A stretch of 64,000 bases of DNA from Miscanthus floridulus (GCF_019320115.1 NC_089589.1:17423641-17487640); one strand, 5' to 3'; counted from the first letter of the stretch, positions 24,346 to 34,699 are shown. Numbers and translations are program-made. The notes: generated from the letters alone by a model not told the origin.

Positions 24346-24378
24346 AATGGCACCAGAGTCCAGATACCACCGCTTCTC

Positions 24379-25300
24379 CTAGTCGGCGTCCACACATCCG
24401 AGGTGAACTTGGGCGCGTGGTTCGTCGAGGTTGATGGTCTTCAGGGCCTTCCTAGGTCCTTCCACCGTCGTTGCCTCTTCCCTCTCCTTGGCCTCGACGT
24501 CGTGTAGTGCATAGAACGTCGCCATCAGGATAGTGGCCTCATCCTCATCATCGGCTTGCGCCAGATGAGCCTGAGCCTTCTTCTCCTGCTTGCGATTTGG
24601 GCACTCCCGTGCCAATGGCTCATCTTCCCACAACGCCGATAGGCGTTGGGGTCGACTTGCTTCTTCTTCGAAGAAGCCTTACCGCGGCGCTTACCATCGC
24701 CACCGCGGCTGGAGGAGGCTGCCTTCCCGGAGTTCCTCTGAACAACCCATACGTCTTCCGTCAGCAGGAGTTTCCCGCTGTCCTTTGTTGCTGTCGCCTG
24801 CTCACATCCTCAATGGTGAGGGTGGACAAGTCCAGCATCGTCTCTATGGAGAGAGCGATCTGGATGTACTTTGCCGGCATGAAGTGGAGGTACTTAGAGA
24901 CCGCCTCCTCTTCGTCAATGGTGACGCCATGGCTCTTTAGCTTGCTGATGAGCGTCTACAGGTGGAGGGAGAAGTCCTCCACCGTTTCACCATCCTTGAT
25001 CTTGAGGAGGGCGTACTCCTGGTTTAGAAGCTGGGTCGTCGCCTTCTTTACGCGGTCGGAAGCGACGCGCATCGCCGCAATAGCCTCCCTGCCTCCTTAG
25101 CAGAGTCCTTCGTTCCCAAGGGCTCCTATACTCTGCTGGTACAGCAGCGATGATAGCCTCCAACGCTGACATGTCATCTTCCTCATTGTCGGTGCCATTG
25201 TCAACAGCATTCCAGAGCCGTCGGGCTCTGAGCTTGACCTTCATGGTCACCGACCACTCTCCATAGTTGGTGCGAGTCAACGTCGGCCAACTAGTGCTGC
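24379..25300 (-). pseudogene. Copia gag
   Basis: The minus frame at 25280 starts MTRTNYGEWSVTMKVKLRAR, the usual N-terminal copia gag block (NY..W...M...LRA..LW). It runs to about 24987 with frame changes and continues in fragments to 24379. A decayed zinc knuckle is visible around 24610 (LARECPNRKQ keeps the His-less second half, xRECP). An acidic segment follows (AQADDEDEATILMATFYALH). Gag packages element RNA into virus-like particles. Several frameshifts make it non-functional. Confidence 0.75.
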
Positions 25301-25969
25301 TGACCTCCCGTACCGTGCGAACAATGACATACGGTCATGGCTGGGCAGCCACAGCAGTGCCACTGCTGCCGCCCAACTTCGAACCGTCCGTTATCGTCAG
25401 CGGTTAGTCTGGCGACGACGCTTGTACGGCTCTGATATCACTTGTTGGCCCACAGGATCATCGGCTCAGATGAGTGAACCACTCACCAGTTTTGCCGAGC
25501 ACCCGCTAGTGTTGCCGAGCACCCACTAGCCGTGTCGATCACGAATAAGCATTGTCCGTCCCACACACTATGGCTAGAGCTAGAAGAAGAAAGAAGAACA
25601 AAGCATGCACGCACAATAAGACACTAGCGTTGACCGAAGCTCTGTCTGTGAGATGGCAAATCTGAACTCTCTTTACTGAGTTGCCATGGTAGTCTATTTA
25701 TACAACTCTATCTATCTAGTCCTAGTACATCCCACATGCTGTAACAGTAACTAGATAACATACAGGGCTGACTCTGCGCCGGCACTGCATGACTACGGTG
25801 CTACAGGTGAGCCGTGCGACGCCTGCACCTGTAGTGCTACAGTATCACATCAGGGAACCTTTCGGTGCTGCCTTTCCTTACTATGTTCACACAAGAAAAA
25901 CAGTAGTTTATTCTAACACCTTCAACCCTCCTTCCCTTGTACGCACCCCTCTCGATCCTCTCCTTAAAT

Positions 25970-26999
25970 CTTGAGCGACGTTGAAGTTGAATCCTCAGGT
26001 CTTGTTCTTGTCTCAGGTCCCCTCCCAGTAAATCATCCTCACCGTCCAGTCCTCATACCTCCATTCTTCCAGCCTCCTTTTCCCAGGAAATCGCTGGATC
26101 TCCCTATTTGCCAATTGCCATGCTCCGCCAGTGGACAGCTTGAGCAAAGGATTTTGTGAGGGGAGGTGGCTTCGGATGAACCCTAATTTTCCTGGCTGCG
26201 TGTCCAAATCGTCGAATATCCTCAAGATGGGCTGGGTAATATTCCTCTAGAGAGATACAGCCCTTCGGGATCCAAATCCAGCCCGGTCCAGGGCTCTGGG
26301 CCCGTGGGGTCCATGAATGGTCAAACCGTTCATCCCCCCGCCTTTTCTCGTCTCCTACCTCACGCACCGTTGAAGCTGAAGCCTCCCCTGATTTCGCAAC
26401 AATGGCGCTCCCCCATCGGACGTTCTTCATCCTGGCCATAGCCTCTTCCAATCGGTCACAGGCCCCTTCCAGGTCCTCCAATTGCGATGCCTCGCTGACA
26501 GAACAGAACAAATTCCGTTGGCGATAACCCGATGATTTCTCCCCTGCAAAAAGCGCACCTGGAGCCAGGGTGAGACGCCTATGGAGACTCTTCTCAGACC
26601 GTCCTCCCCCTGCAACTCCGGCCACGCATCCCCCATGTCATGCCCAGCAACCACCGACGGGATTCCGGAACGCTCACCTCCATGGACGCCGCCATCAGGA
26701 TTCGTTCCCCTCGCTACCCCAACAACCGGCGTATCAGAACCCTGCCCCTGAATCGAAGACGCATGAGCCGGAGGAGCACTTACCGCACGCGGAGCGCCAC
26801 CCCAACCCGTGTTCGGCGTCGAAGTCCCCGGGAGGTTCTCGGCTCGCCAGGCGTCACGCTTCGCGAGGAGAGCTGGGAGAGAGTCTTCCGTTGACCCACT
26901 CCCCCCTCCGACGTAGTTCACCGGCGCGGCCTCCGGGACGGCGGGGTAGTTGGGAAGGACGGGCTGAGTCGCCGGTCGCCGCTCTGTTTCGCCCCTCAT
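25970..26999 (-). pseudogene. LINE ORF1, 5' part
   Basis: This part starts at ATG 26999 (MRGETERRPATQPVLPNYPA) and continues with frame changes near 26500 and 26100 to about 25970, where the Copia element interrupts it. The first ~190 codons are Pro/Gly/Ser-rich and low in complexity. A short helical stretch follows (QLEDLEGACDRLEEAMARMK), then a Trp/Pro-rich segment (SPGPGWIWIPKGCISLEEYY). Plant LINE ORF1 proteins are RNA-binding nucleoprotein components, and the zinc knuckles lie further on (about 20170-20050). The main frame changes between 26625-26427 and again before the insertion, so no intact protein can be made. Confidence 0.7.
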
Positions 27000-27130
27000 G
27001 GTTCGTTCGGCTAGATCTGGCCTTCAGGCGTCGCCATGTTATTCCCACCCTGTACCTGAATTTTTTTGAGCGCGCTCGCCGATCCCGACCGACGCATCAC
27101 GCATTCCCTGTGCCTATATGCGTTGGTGCC

Positions 27131-27138
27131 TATATATA
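27131..27138 (+). promoter_or_regulatory. Probable TATA box of the disrupted host gene
   Basis: TATATATA in gtgcctatatatatctcacg lies about 130 bp upstream of the ATG at 27268 and 67 bp downstream of the LINE TSD. The LINE therefore cut the gene's upstream region just before the core promoter. Confidence 0.5.
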
Positions 27139-27267
27139 TCTCACGGATGCTGCTACGGCCGATCCATCCTATCCGCCTCGTCTCCTCTGCCCAGCTCATC
27201 ACTTGCGCCGCCGCTTCTGCTGCGCTGCTGGTGCGTGAGCGTCTCGTCTCCCTCTCGACCTCCATCC

Positions 27268-27716
27268 ATGGTGACACCGGCGGAGCGCGCGAGGGTGTAC
27301 TTCGCCAACGCGCTTCTGCCAGCGCCGCTCCCCCGCCCAAGAGCAAGATGCTGCCGCTGATGCTGGCGCCGCTGCGCGTCGCCATCGTCGTCCTCCCCAA
27401 GCCCAACTCATCGCTGCCCAAGAAGCCGAGCCGCGCCGACACCGACGAGAGGTGGGGCGCACGCAAGGACGCCGGCAGCAACCCGCTCTTCAAGCCTGGC
27501 CGGGCCGACGCCGTCGCGAGGTGCGACGCGCACAAGACCAAATCTGCTGCCACGGCCGCCCCTGCGTCGTCGTTGTCATCGTCAGGGTCGGCCAGGAGCG
27601 GAAGTCCGGCCAGCCGCGCGTCGTCGTCGGCCGAGAGGTGGGACAGCGACAAGAATACGAGCGCGACGTCGTCCTCGGCGGCAGCTTCTGCCACGGGCGC
27701 TCTACTCTGGATTGGG
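27268..27716 (+). pseudogene. Host gene, main coding part: Arg-Trp-Asp-Lys repeat protein, disrupted
   Basis: ATG 27268 (ccATGg context) opens MVTPAERARVYFANALLPAP. A one-base change near 27340 shifts to the frame KMLPLMLAPLRVAIVVLPKP, which runs Ala/Ser/Arg-rich to the CACTA insertion. Three copies of a short motif are visible: DERWGARKDA, VARCDAHKTK and AERWDSDKNT. The frame that carries the C-terminal exon (39404-39472) reads ALYSGLGFIAVPEP across the insertion when one TSD copy is counted. I associate this RWDxxK/SMLPxP layout with an uncharacterised grass protein family, from memory and without proof. The function is unknown. A second frame change near 27670 is needed to join the parts, so the gene was decaying or these are sequence errors. 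Confidence 0.6.
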
Positions 27717-27734
27717 CACTACCCCAGATCTGGA

Positions 27735-28150
27735 CATCACCGTCGGTTTAAAACCCCCTTCACCGTTGGATTTTGATTCGACAGTGGCATACCGACAGTG
27801 ATGGGGTTGACATCATTGTCAGTTCTTAAAAACGACACAGATCTACAGGAAACAGTGTTGGTTTCTGGCTCCACCCGACAGTGTCTAGTTGAACAACACT
27901 GCCGGTTTGTAGTCCTAACCGACAGTGAAGGTTGATTCAAGAGTGTCGGTTCATGGATCAAGCCGGCAGTGTTGAGCTAGCCAACACTATCGGTTCATGG
28001 CTCAAGCCGACAGTATTGAGCTAGCCAACACTGTCGGTTGAGGGCTCAAACCGACGGTGTTGAGCAAGACAACACTGTCGGTTCATGGCTCATGCCGGCA
28101 GTATTTTGCAAGGCAACACTGTCGGTTCGTTGCTAACCGGCAGTGATGGC
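27735..28150. repeat. CACTA subterminal repeat array, element 3' side
   Basis: About ten copies of an accgacagtgatg/caacactgtcggtt core, alternating in orientation at 35-50 bp spacing, fill this interval. In En/Spm such subterminal motifs are bound by the TnpA-type accessory protein and are needed for excision. The role here is inferred from position and repetition. Confidence 0.85.
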
Positions 28151-28289
28151 CCATTCGTATTTTATTATTTTATAATTGATTTTAATTTATATTTTTTTTG
28201 TGGAATCGGGTTTCACTTTATATTAAACATTACAAATGTTACGGTTACGGTTCAAATGTTCTTATCCAGATCTTGATCCCTCAAAATAA

Positions 28290-28735
28290 AAAAGAAATAT
28301 TCTCGGACTTCTTACAATAATCTGGCGAGCCGCTCTGGACCGTACTAATCCTTGTACCTCGCGGATTGTACAATGGAAAATACTCCATCTTTTTTCAATA
28401 CCTCGGCTAAGATGAATTTTGCGAGCTCCGATTGCATTGCGACGATCTCAATGTCTAACAACCTTTGGTGGTTATATTTATTACGCTGTCGTTCAAAAAA
28501 GATGATATCCAAAGAGAAACAGTAAATCATGTTGTTGAATTATTAACAGACATAAATAAAATGGGGATTATACACACCAACTTATCGGCTTCTTTTGATT
28601 TCCCGTCGATGTAGTGAAGCATTGCCCACATTACATAAAACCCGCGTTCATTGTTTTCCGCCGGCTATGACAGGTACTTTCCCTTCATTTCGACAACCTT
28701 GAATGGGACCGGCGTAACAGGCGACGATGAGTCAT
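28290..28735 (-). pseudogene. Ulp1-like (C48) cysteine peptidase C-terminal remnant in CACTA
   Basis: The minus strand at about 28650-28590 reads NNERGFYVMWAMLHYIDGKS. After an intron-like gap, 28530-28345 contains LLDIEIVAMQSELAKFILAE and ends VLKKDGVF...RYKD-stop. This is the C-terminal layout of Ulp1/SENP-like peptidases carried by many plant CACTA and Mutator elements, where xxCGFYVxxxMxxY bears the catalytic Cys. Here that position is Arg (codon CGC, one T-to-C step from TGC), so the remnant could not be catalytic. The His/Asp half is not recognisable upstream, so the gene is truncated. The exon boundaries are guesses. Confidence 0.6.
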
Positions 28736-28955
28736 GGCTGTGACACGATCGAGGTTAGTTTTGGCCGCGGACAACTACTAATAGCATATGTTCATATATA
28801 TATATATAATATGTTTAATGCAAAGTCTAATAATAAGTTCACATACAACAAAGTCAAATAATGGCATATGTTCACCTAGAACAAATTGATTGTTTGATTG
28901 ACCACATACAACAAAGTTCACCTACTGTTCTACAAAACTAAGCCTACATCAACTT

Positions 28956-29296
28956 CTAAATAAGAAAAGCGATGACCATAGCCATAAATAAAAGCATGAC
29001 ATCTTTCCAATACCAAGGAGCAGTTCTCCTAATCTTCACATCTCCGGTGGGTGGTTTCTCTTCGATCTCCAGTGCCATCGGATGGCCATGATTTGCATTC
29101 ATTGGACCATAGTAGGCCGGTTGCCCATAGTTTGCAAGGTAGGCCGGATGACTATAGTAGATCCTTAAAGCTTCAGCTTTTGTGTTGTATTTTTTGTGCA
29201 AATTACCAGGATAGCGATTGACTTGAGCATAGCAATCTTCCTAGGTTCGATAAATCCCAGGCATGTGACCAACATGCACTACATACCATACCATGG
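28956..29296 (-). pseudogene. RNase H1-type hybrid-binding (viroplasmin-like) domain ORF with C-terminal membrane tail
   Basis: From the minus-strand ATG at about 29294 the frame reads MVWYVVHVGHMPGIYRT, then an in-frame TAG, then EDCYAQVNRYPGNLHKKYNT and KAEALRIYYSH. WYVV.VG..PGIY...E.C..QV..Y.G...KKY.T..EA is the fingerprint of the Cauli_VI/RNase H1 N-terminal domain, which binds RNA-DNA hybrids or dsRNA. The TAG stands where the family has Trp (TGG). After the domain comes a Tyr/Pro/His-rich stretch, and the protein ends in a hydrophobic segment, MLLFMAMVIAFLI, like a tail anchor. It lies between the second gene and the Ulp1 remnant of the CACTA element. It is not a virus insertion: no other caulimovirus gene is near. 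Confidence 0.65.
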
Positions 29297-29299
29297 TTG

Positions 29300-30500
29300 C
29301 CTATACATTTAAGTAAATTAGGTTGTCATTCAAACATGATGTATTCTTATACAATTTAATATATTTATGAATAACACACAACCATTGTATAGATAGGAGT
29401 GTTTGGAAAACAGCTATCCACGTGCCTTAGTAATAGTTATTAGATGTAGGAAAGATATAAAGAATAATTTTTATTCGTTAAAAACCAAATGATGATTTAG
29501 AGAGTTAGTTTAAGATTTTTGGATATACTCCTAGAGATGTCTCAGAGTCTTCAGTCTCACTATAAATCCTCCAACATTGAGACTTTCGGGGGCTAGAGAT
29601 AGGAGTCTTCATAGACTTTTGGATATACTCCTAGATTTTTTTACTTGTAATCTTGCATAAGTTAATAATTATGCATCTTTATGCTGATAGCATGGAGAAT
29701 TCCATGACAAGTTTGGACATATATTAGTTCTATAGGTCTAAAGTATATACACTCCATCCTCACATCCAAAAACATTGAGCATTGGTGGGACAGTTCCAAA
29801 AACATTGAGTATCCGCCTGATGGGAGCGTAATTGCAATTGCAAGCTACGAGGTGAGGCCAACCATTGGTTTCACATATGTATCCAGCCAAGCTCCAATGA
29901 TGCACAAGATGGTTTCATAGAGAAAATGCAAGTACTCCGAAAACAAACTACCATTAACGTTCAGAGAGCAATTTCTGTCAAGTATTATGAGTCCCTGCTA
30001 TGTTTATCCTAGTAATCAAAAATAAAATTACGCTTTTGTTCTTATCAGTATACTGATGAATAGAGCTGAGCAACATGCTACTAAGTAACAAAGTACCACT
30101 TACTAGCAATGCGTCCAGAAACACAAAGAAACCGACAGCACACACTGCGTGGCAAACCTAGGTTCTAGCATTCACAACTGCATAATCAAACTGTATGATA
30201 GCACACACTGCATGATCAAACTGATTCAAGTAAGCAGCTGTGGGATATTTCATCAGACACGTAGCGGACATTGAGCCACGCACTCACCGTGGGGGTGGGA
30301 AAGCAGTTATCCATGTGCTCCTAAAGGCCTCGACGGTGGGACGGACGGCGCGGTGCTCTGGCTTGGGGCGGTAGACAGTGTGGGGCGGTGCTCTGGCGTG
30401 GGGCGGTGGACGGTGTGGGGTGGTGCTCCAGCGTGGGGTGGTGCTCCGGCGGCACGAGGGAGGGGTTGGCGTGGGCTTGAAATGAATTTGGATAATTACA
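29300..30500. other. CACTA interior without a recognised gene
   Basis: AT-rich sequence. Two copies of a ttttggatatactcctag phrase lie at about 29517 and 29619. No open frame with protein character was seen. From 30290 to 30480 a GC-rich ggggcggtggac/gctctggcgtggggcggt short repeat appears and leads into the tandem array. Confidence 0.5.
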
Positions 30501-30519
30501 ACCCGCGCCACTTTTATAG

Positions 30520-31870
30520 CGGTAACTCATCACTGCCGATTCTGCTTGTAAACCGACAGTGATGGGGCACATCACTGTCGGGTCACTACCCAAACCAGCA
30601 GTGATGTGCTGTAGCAGTTATGGGTTAAGTTAGGTGTTAAGTAGGATACGTTTCCGTTTTCTTTCGAACTTCTCCTACTGGCGCAATGGTTAAGACCCCT
30701 CAACTTAGCCCCCGAGACCGGTGTTCGAGTCCCAGGCGACCCAATTTTTTTGTTCTATTTTATAAATTATTAATTTATTTCAAGAAATAGCTCATCACAG
30801 TCGGTTTTACTTGCAAATCGATAGTGATGGGGTACATCACTGCCGGGTCACTCCCCAAACCGACAGTGATGTTGTGTAGCAGTTAGGTGTTAAGTAGGAT
30901 AAGTTTTCATTTTCTTTCGAACTCCTCCTAATGGCGCAATGGTTAAGACCCCTCAACTTAGCCCCTGAGACCCGTGTTCGAGTCCTAGGCGGCCCAAAAA
31001 ATTTTGTTCTATTTTATAAATTATTAATTTATTTTGGGAAACAACTCATCACTACCAGTTTTGCTTGCAAGCAACAGTGATGGGGTACATCACTACCGGG
31101 TCACTCCCCAAACCGGCAGTGATGTTGTGTAGAAGTTAGGTGTTAAGTAGGATAAGTTTCCATTTTCTGTCGAACTCCTCCTAATGGCGTAACGGTTAAG
31201 ACCCCTCAACTTAGCCCCCGAGACCCATGTTCGAGTCCCAGGTGGTCCAAAATTTTTTGTTCTATTTTATAAATTATTAATTTATTTTGGGAAATAACTC
31301 ATCACTGTCGGTTTTGCTTGCAAACCGATAGTGATGGGGTACATCACTGCCGGGTCACTTCCCAAACTGACAGTGATGTTGTGTAGCAGTTAGGTGTTCA
31401 ATAGGATAAGTTTCCATTTTCTTTTGAACTCCTCCTAATGGTGCAACGGTTAAGACCCCTCAACTTAGCCCCCGAGACCCGTGTTTGAGTCCCAGGTGGC
31501 CCAAATTTTTTTGTTCTATTTTATAAATTATTAATTTATTTCGGGAAATAGCTCATCACTGTCGGTTTTGCTTGCAAAACGACAGTGATAGGGTACATCA
31601 CTGCCGGGTCATTCCCCAAACCAATAGTGATGTTGTGTAGCTGTTAGGTGTTAACTTAGGTGTTAAGTAGAATAAGTTTTTGTTTTCTTTCGAACTTCTC
31701 CTACTGGCGCAACGATTAAGACCCCTCAACTTATCCCTCGAGACCCGTGTTCAAGTCTCAGGCGACCCAATTTTTTTGTTCTATTTTATGAATTATTAAT
31801 TTATTTTGAGAAATAGCTCATCACTGTCGGTTTTCAAAGATAAACCAACAGTGATAACCAGTATCACTGT
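30520..31870 (+). repeat. Five tandem ~253-bp units, each with a tRNA-like A/B-box module and CACTA motifs
   Basis: Units repeat with TGGCGCAATGG-type A boxes at 30679, 30932, 31184, 31439 and 31705 (periods 253, 252, 255, 266). Each is followed about 40 bases on by a B box of the form GTTCGAGTCCC and then a T-run. Between modules every unit repeats ttctattttataaattatta, then the pair catcactgtcggttttgctt and aaccgacagtgatg. The A and B boxes match the internal promoter of tRNA genes and tRNA-derived SINEs. The T-arm does not pair well, so these are not functional tRNAs. The module may have come from a tRNA or SINE captured by the element and then amplified with it. Confidence 0.85.
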
Positions 31871-31974
31871 CAGTTTATTCTCATCAATGTCGGCTTTTTG
31901 AAACCGACAGCGATGTTTATATATATTAAAAAATTTCTTTTATATACTGAATAAATAGAAGCATATGTATTCTT

Positions 31975-32850
31975 ATGTCAAAAGTGCTTGAATTTTTTTG
32001 GCAAGTTTATATACCCAAATTAAGACCCCACACAGGATCTTAGGTTTTTCTGATCAATTTTTTATTTATTATATTTTTCTGTGTGCTGAATGAGACAAAA
32101 GAGGGTGAATTTAATCTTGGACCCATTAGAGATTGTGTAAAAGTTTGGCACCATTCCGGATCTTTTCGTAGGTAGACTCAGTTCAACCTATAATTAATCG
32201 GTATCGTCGCGCAAAAATTCAATTAAACCTCAGAAAATAGCAAACCATCTCTAGAAAATCCCAAACTTGGTGTTTCCTTCACACGTGGCATGTGCAAGCC
32301 AAAGAAAAAGTTTGAGACGAATATGACACCGGAATGCCTATGAACCACAGATTCCTTGATAACCTATGTGTATAGTCATGGTTCGATGAAAGGGCACATG
32401 TACCTCTGTGAAGCATGTATACTCCGCCTATGTCGAAATGGCTTGATTTTTTTTGACAAGCATGTACACCCAAATTAAGACCCCACACAGGATCTGAGGT
32501 TTTTCTGATCTTTTTTTATTTATTATATTTTTCTCTGTGCCAAATGAGACAAACGAGGGTAAATTTTATCTTGGACCCAATAGATTTTTTCATCCACCTC
32601 CACAAAATTCTTATTCCTAGGGCACATTAGAGCATGTGTAAAAGTTTGGCACCATTCCAGATCTTTTCGTGGGTAGACTCAGTTCAACCTATAATTAAAC
32701 GGTATCGTCGCGCGGAAATTCAATTAAACCTGAGAAAGTAGCAAACCATCTCCGAAAAATCTCAAACTTGGTGTTTCCTTCACACGTAGCACGTGCAAGC
32801 CTGAGAATAATTTTGAGACCAATATGACACCAGAATGTATATTTCTAGTT
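31975..32850. repeat. Direct duplication of a ~400-bp block inside CACTA
   Basis: Copy 1 (about 32004-32300) and copy 2 (about 32462-32790) share long near-identical stretches: acccaaattaagaccccaca, aaagtttggcaccattcc, gtagactcagttcaacctat and aaacttggtgtttccttcac. The second copy holds about 60 extra bases (cacctccacaaaattc region, 32590-32630). Confidence 0.85.
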
Positions 32851-32949
32851 ACCCAACAAATGTTACACGAATTACATGCATGACAATAATTAAACACACA
32901 AAGCCCTACATATTAAAATTAGAACCCAATTAAACTATGACCTTGAAAA

Positions 32950-34200
32950 CCTAGCTAAATAAGCATTAATTACTCTCAGAATCACTGTCGGGATTGATCG
33001 GGCCACGCACACTAATATGCCTCTGTAGCCATATATGGTAATTGATGTCACGGATTATGTATCCGCTTGTATCGATAAAGTCCAATGCCCGTATGAGTGC
33101 ACTCTCTCATGCCTCACAATACCGAAAGAATGGTCGACCATAGATGTAACCTACTGAACGACCACTGCCCCTATTTGTAATCCTTATGCAGTACTGGCGT
33201 CCTTCTATAGTGAGTTGGCCGAGGTTTCCATTGCAGAAGTTCCAATTGTACCCGAGTTGCTCCGTAGCTTGGTCTAGAACGACCCACAAGCCACATGCAA
33301 CATAGGAAAGGTCCTGGAGCGCAATCTACATGCGGAGAAAAATAAAAAAAAATTAGAGAATGCTATTACAATAATAAACAACAAATAACCACGACTCAAG
33401 TATAAGTGACCATTTTACCACATCCGCATGGTTGTAGCTCACAAACCATTCGCTTGCTTGCGGGACGGGGATATCACTAGCATTCAATGCAAGTGCCTTG
33501 AAGTGCGAGAAATCAGGCACATCATAGTAAATACGTCGAAGTGCCTCTAAACAGATGCACACGACACTTAATTGGGCGCTTATCACGTCCGGGCTCTATA
33601 TTCCCGTCCCATGGATATGGTTCCAATGATTTGAACCCCTCACAGGGATGGAAAAACTGAGTTCACACGTCCATAGCCAACCACTTGCATTAGATGCCGT
33701 GTTCTCGATGATGTCCAAGATAAAGAACTAGCTAAGTGCTGTTCGTAGCCAATCTATTGGGGATATAGTCTACGGCATATATGCATGCAACAATGATATT
33801 AAACTAATTACACTTATTTGTTAGCATAAAAAACAAAAGATGTTTGAAAGTATTTCATACAATAGCTGGAACTGGGACTGTGGAATGGTCACATTAGGAG
33901 CGAGTGGCTCATCGCTAGGGTGGAAACCTGGTTCTTGTGGTGGGGGAGGTCCGTTGTTCATACCACCTGATCGATAAAATGCAAAAAAATATGAACATAA
34001 AATATAAGCACAAAAAATTCTTCTAAGTAAAATGTGGCAACATAATTAAATATAGATCGAATGTAAGGAATAAGAATATATATATAAATATAGAATGCAA
34101 AGAAACATGAATATAAATATAGATCAAATGAATATAGATAGAATATTGGAGAAGACAACATATCAATACCATTGAAAAATGTAGGAGCCATGACCAAATC
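32950..34200 (-). pseudogene. Second CACTA gene (TnpA position), intron-containing, unrecognised
   Basis: Minus-strand pieces read MAPTFFNGID (about 34193), GPPPPQEPGFHPSDEPLAPN (about 33950-33890), ALRRIYYDVPDFSHFKALAL and PVPQASEWFVSYNHADVVKW (33540-33420). Then come LWVVLDQATEQLGYNWNFCN and GRSVGYIYGRPFFRYCEA, an in-frame TGA at about 33107, and a continuation to a SDSE-rich end (about 32980). Splice-like gaps lie between them. I know no domain with this composition. It lies downstream of the transposase, where En/Spm elements carry tnpA, so an accessory DNA-binding protein is possible. CACTA-type motifs (34316-34670) lie just upstream of its start and could be promoter sites. Confidence 0.5.
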
Positions 34201-34315
34201 ACATAGAGAGAGTAGATGTCTTGAGAAGTGAGAGTGAAACATGAGAAATGAGACTGAGATAGTTCGTGGGTGGGTGGGATAGATGTATGTGGCCGATAGT
34301 TTGTTTTATATAGAG

Positions 34316-34670
34316 GGCATGGACATCACTGTCGGTTTGTTGTGAGAGAAAAATATTGTATCAGGCTGATAAGGCCTGGCTGAAACCAACTTGCATGGAG
34401 AGGCTAGCTCTTGGCTGAGGGCCATTTTATAGGGGCTAGCAGTCATGGTATATTTTTATTTCTGAACTAAAGTTGTCGGGTAGGTGGGAGCAGTGTTCCA
34501 ACTGTTGTGGTCCTGGGAGCATTGTTGGCATGTGAGGAGCATCTACACATCACTATTGGTTTTAGTTTAAAAACCGATAGTGAATTGGGCCTTCTGTGTT
34601 GGTTTGATCAACCGACTGTGATAGAAGCTATCACTGTCGGTTTTAAAACCAAAACCGGCAGTGAAGGGCT
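34316..34670. repeat. Internal cluster of CACTA subterminal-type motifs
   Basis: ggacatcactgtcggtttgt (34322) copies the sequence found next to the element's termini. It is followed by cactattggttttagtttaaaaaccgatagtg and gctatcactgtcggtttt with its inverse accggcagtgaag. Such clusters are normally terminal. Here they sit mid-element, upstream of the second gene. Confidence 0.75.
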
Positions 34671-34699
34671 CTACCGCCATCTTTTAGTAAAAAAAATAT

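Larger units (their letters stand above)
20448..25918 (-). mobile_element. Complete Ty1/copia retrotransposon, 5471 bp, inserted in LINE ORF1
   Basis: LTRs are at 20448-20926 (479 bp) and 25443-25918 (476 bp). Both start TGTTGGCCCACAGGATCA and end TTTATTCTAACA. The TSD CCTTC lies at 20443-20447 and 25919-25923. On the minus strand the primer-binding site (TGATATCAGAGCC, about 25420-25440) follows the 5' LTR, then gag, protease, integrase, RT and RNase H in copia order, then the polypurine stretch GGTTTAGAGGAAGAT beside the 3' LTR. Stops and frameshifts in gag and pol show it is no longer autonomous. By eye the LTRs agree at roughly 90% or better, so it is younger than the LINE it sits in. Confidence 0.95.
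11620..27048 (-). mobile_element. L1-type LINE, near full length, split by two LTR insertions
   Basis: The 16-bp duplication CCTGTACCTGAATTTT flanks the element at 11604-11619 and 27049-27064. In element orientation the TSD starts AAAATTC, as expected of an L1-type TTTT/AA nick. The 3' end is A-rich (ctattttaaaac). From 5' to 3' on the minus strand come ORF1 (26999 to about 18272), then ORF2 with endonuclease, reverse transcriptase and a C-terminal zinc-binding domain (18272-11733). Removing the Copia element (20448-25918), the solo LTR (13034-15878) and their TSDs leaves about 7.1 kb, the normal length of a plant L1. Frameshifts and stops in both ORFs show that it is dead. Confidence 0.92.

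Noticed and set aside
28956..29296. Endogenous caulimovirus fragment
   Set aside because: Only the short hybrid-binding domain is present, with none of the other caulimovirus genes, and it lies inside exact CACTA borders. A transposon-borne domain is simpler.
30672..31768. Five true tRNA genes
   Set aside because: A and B boxes are good, but T-stem pairing fails at two of five positions and acceptor ends do not pair, so they are only tRNA-like.
30520..31870. CRISPR-like array
   Set aside because: Units are ~253 bp, whole-unit repeats with no short repeat/unique spacer pattern, and the DNA is plant nuclear.
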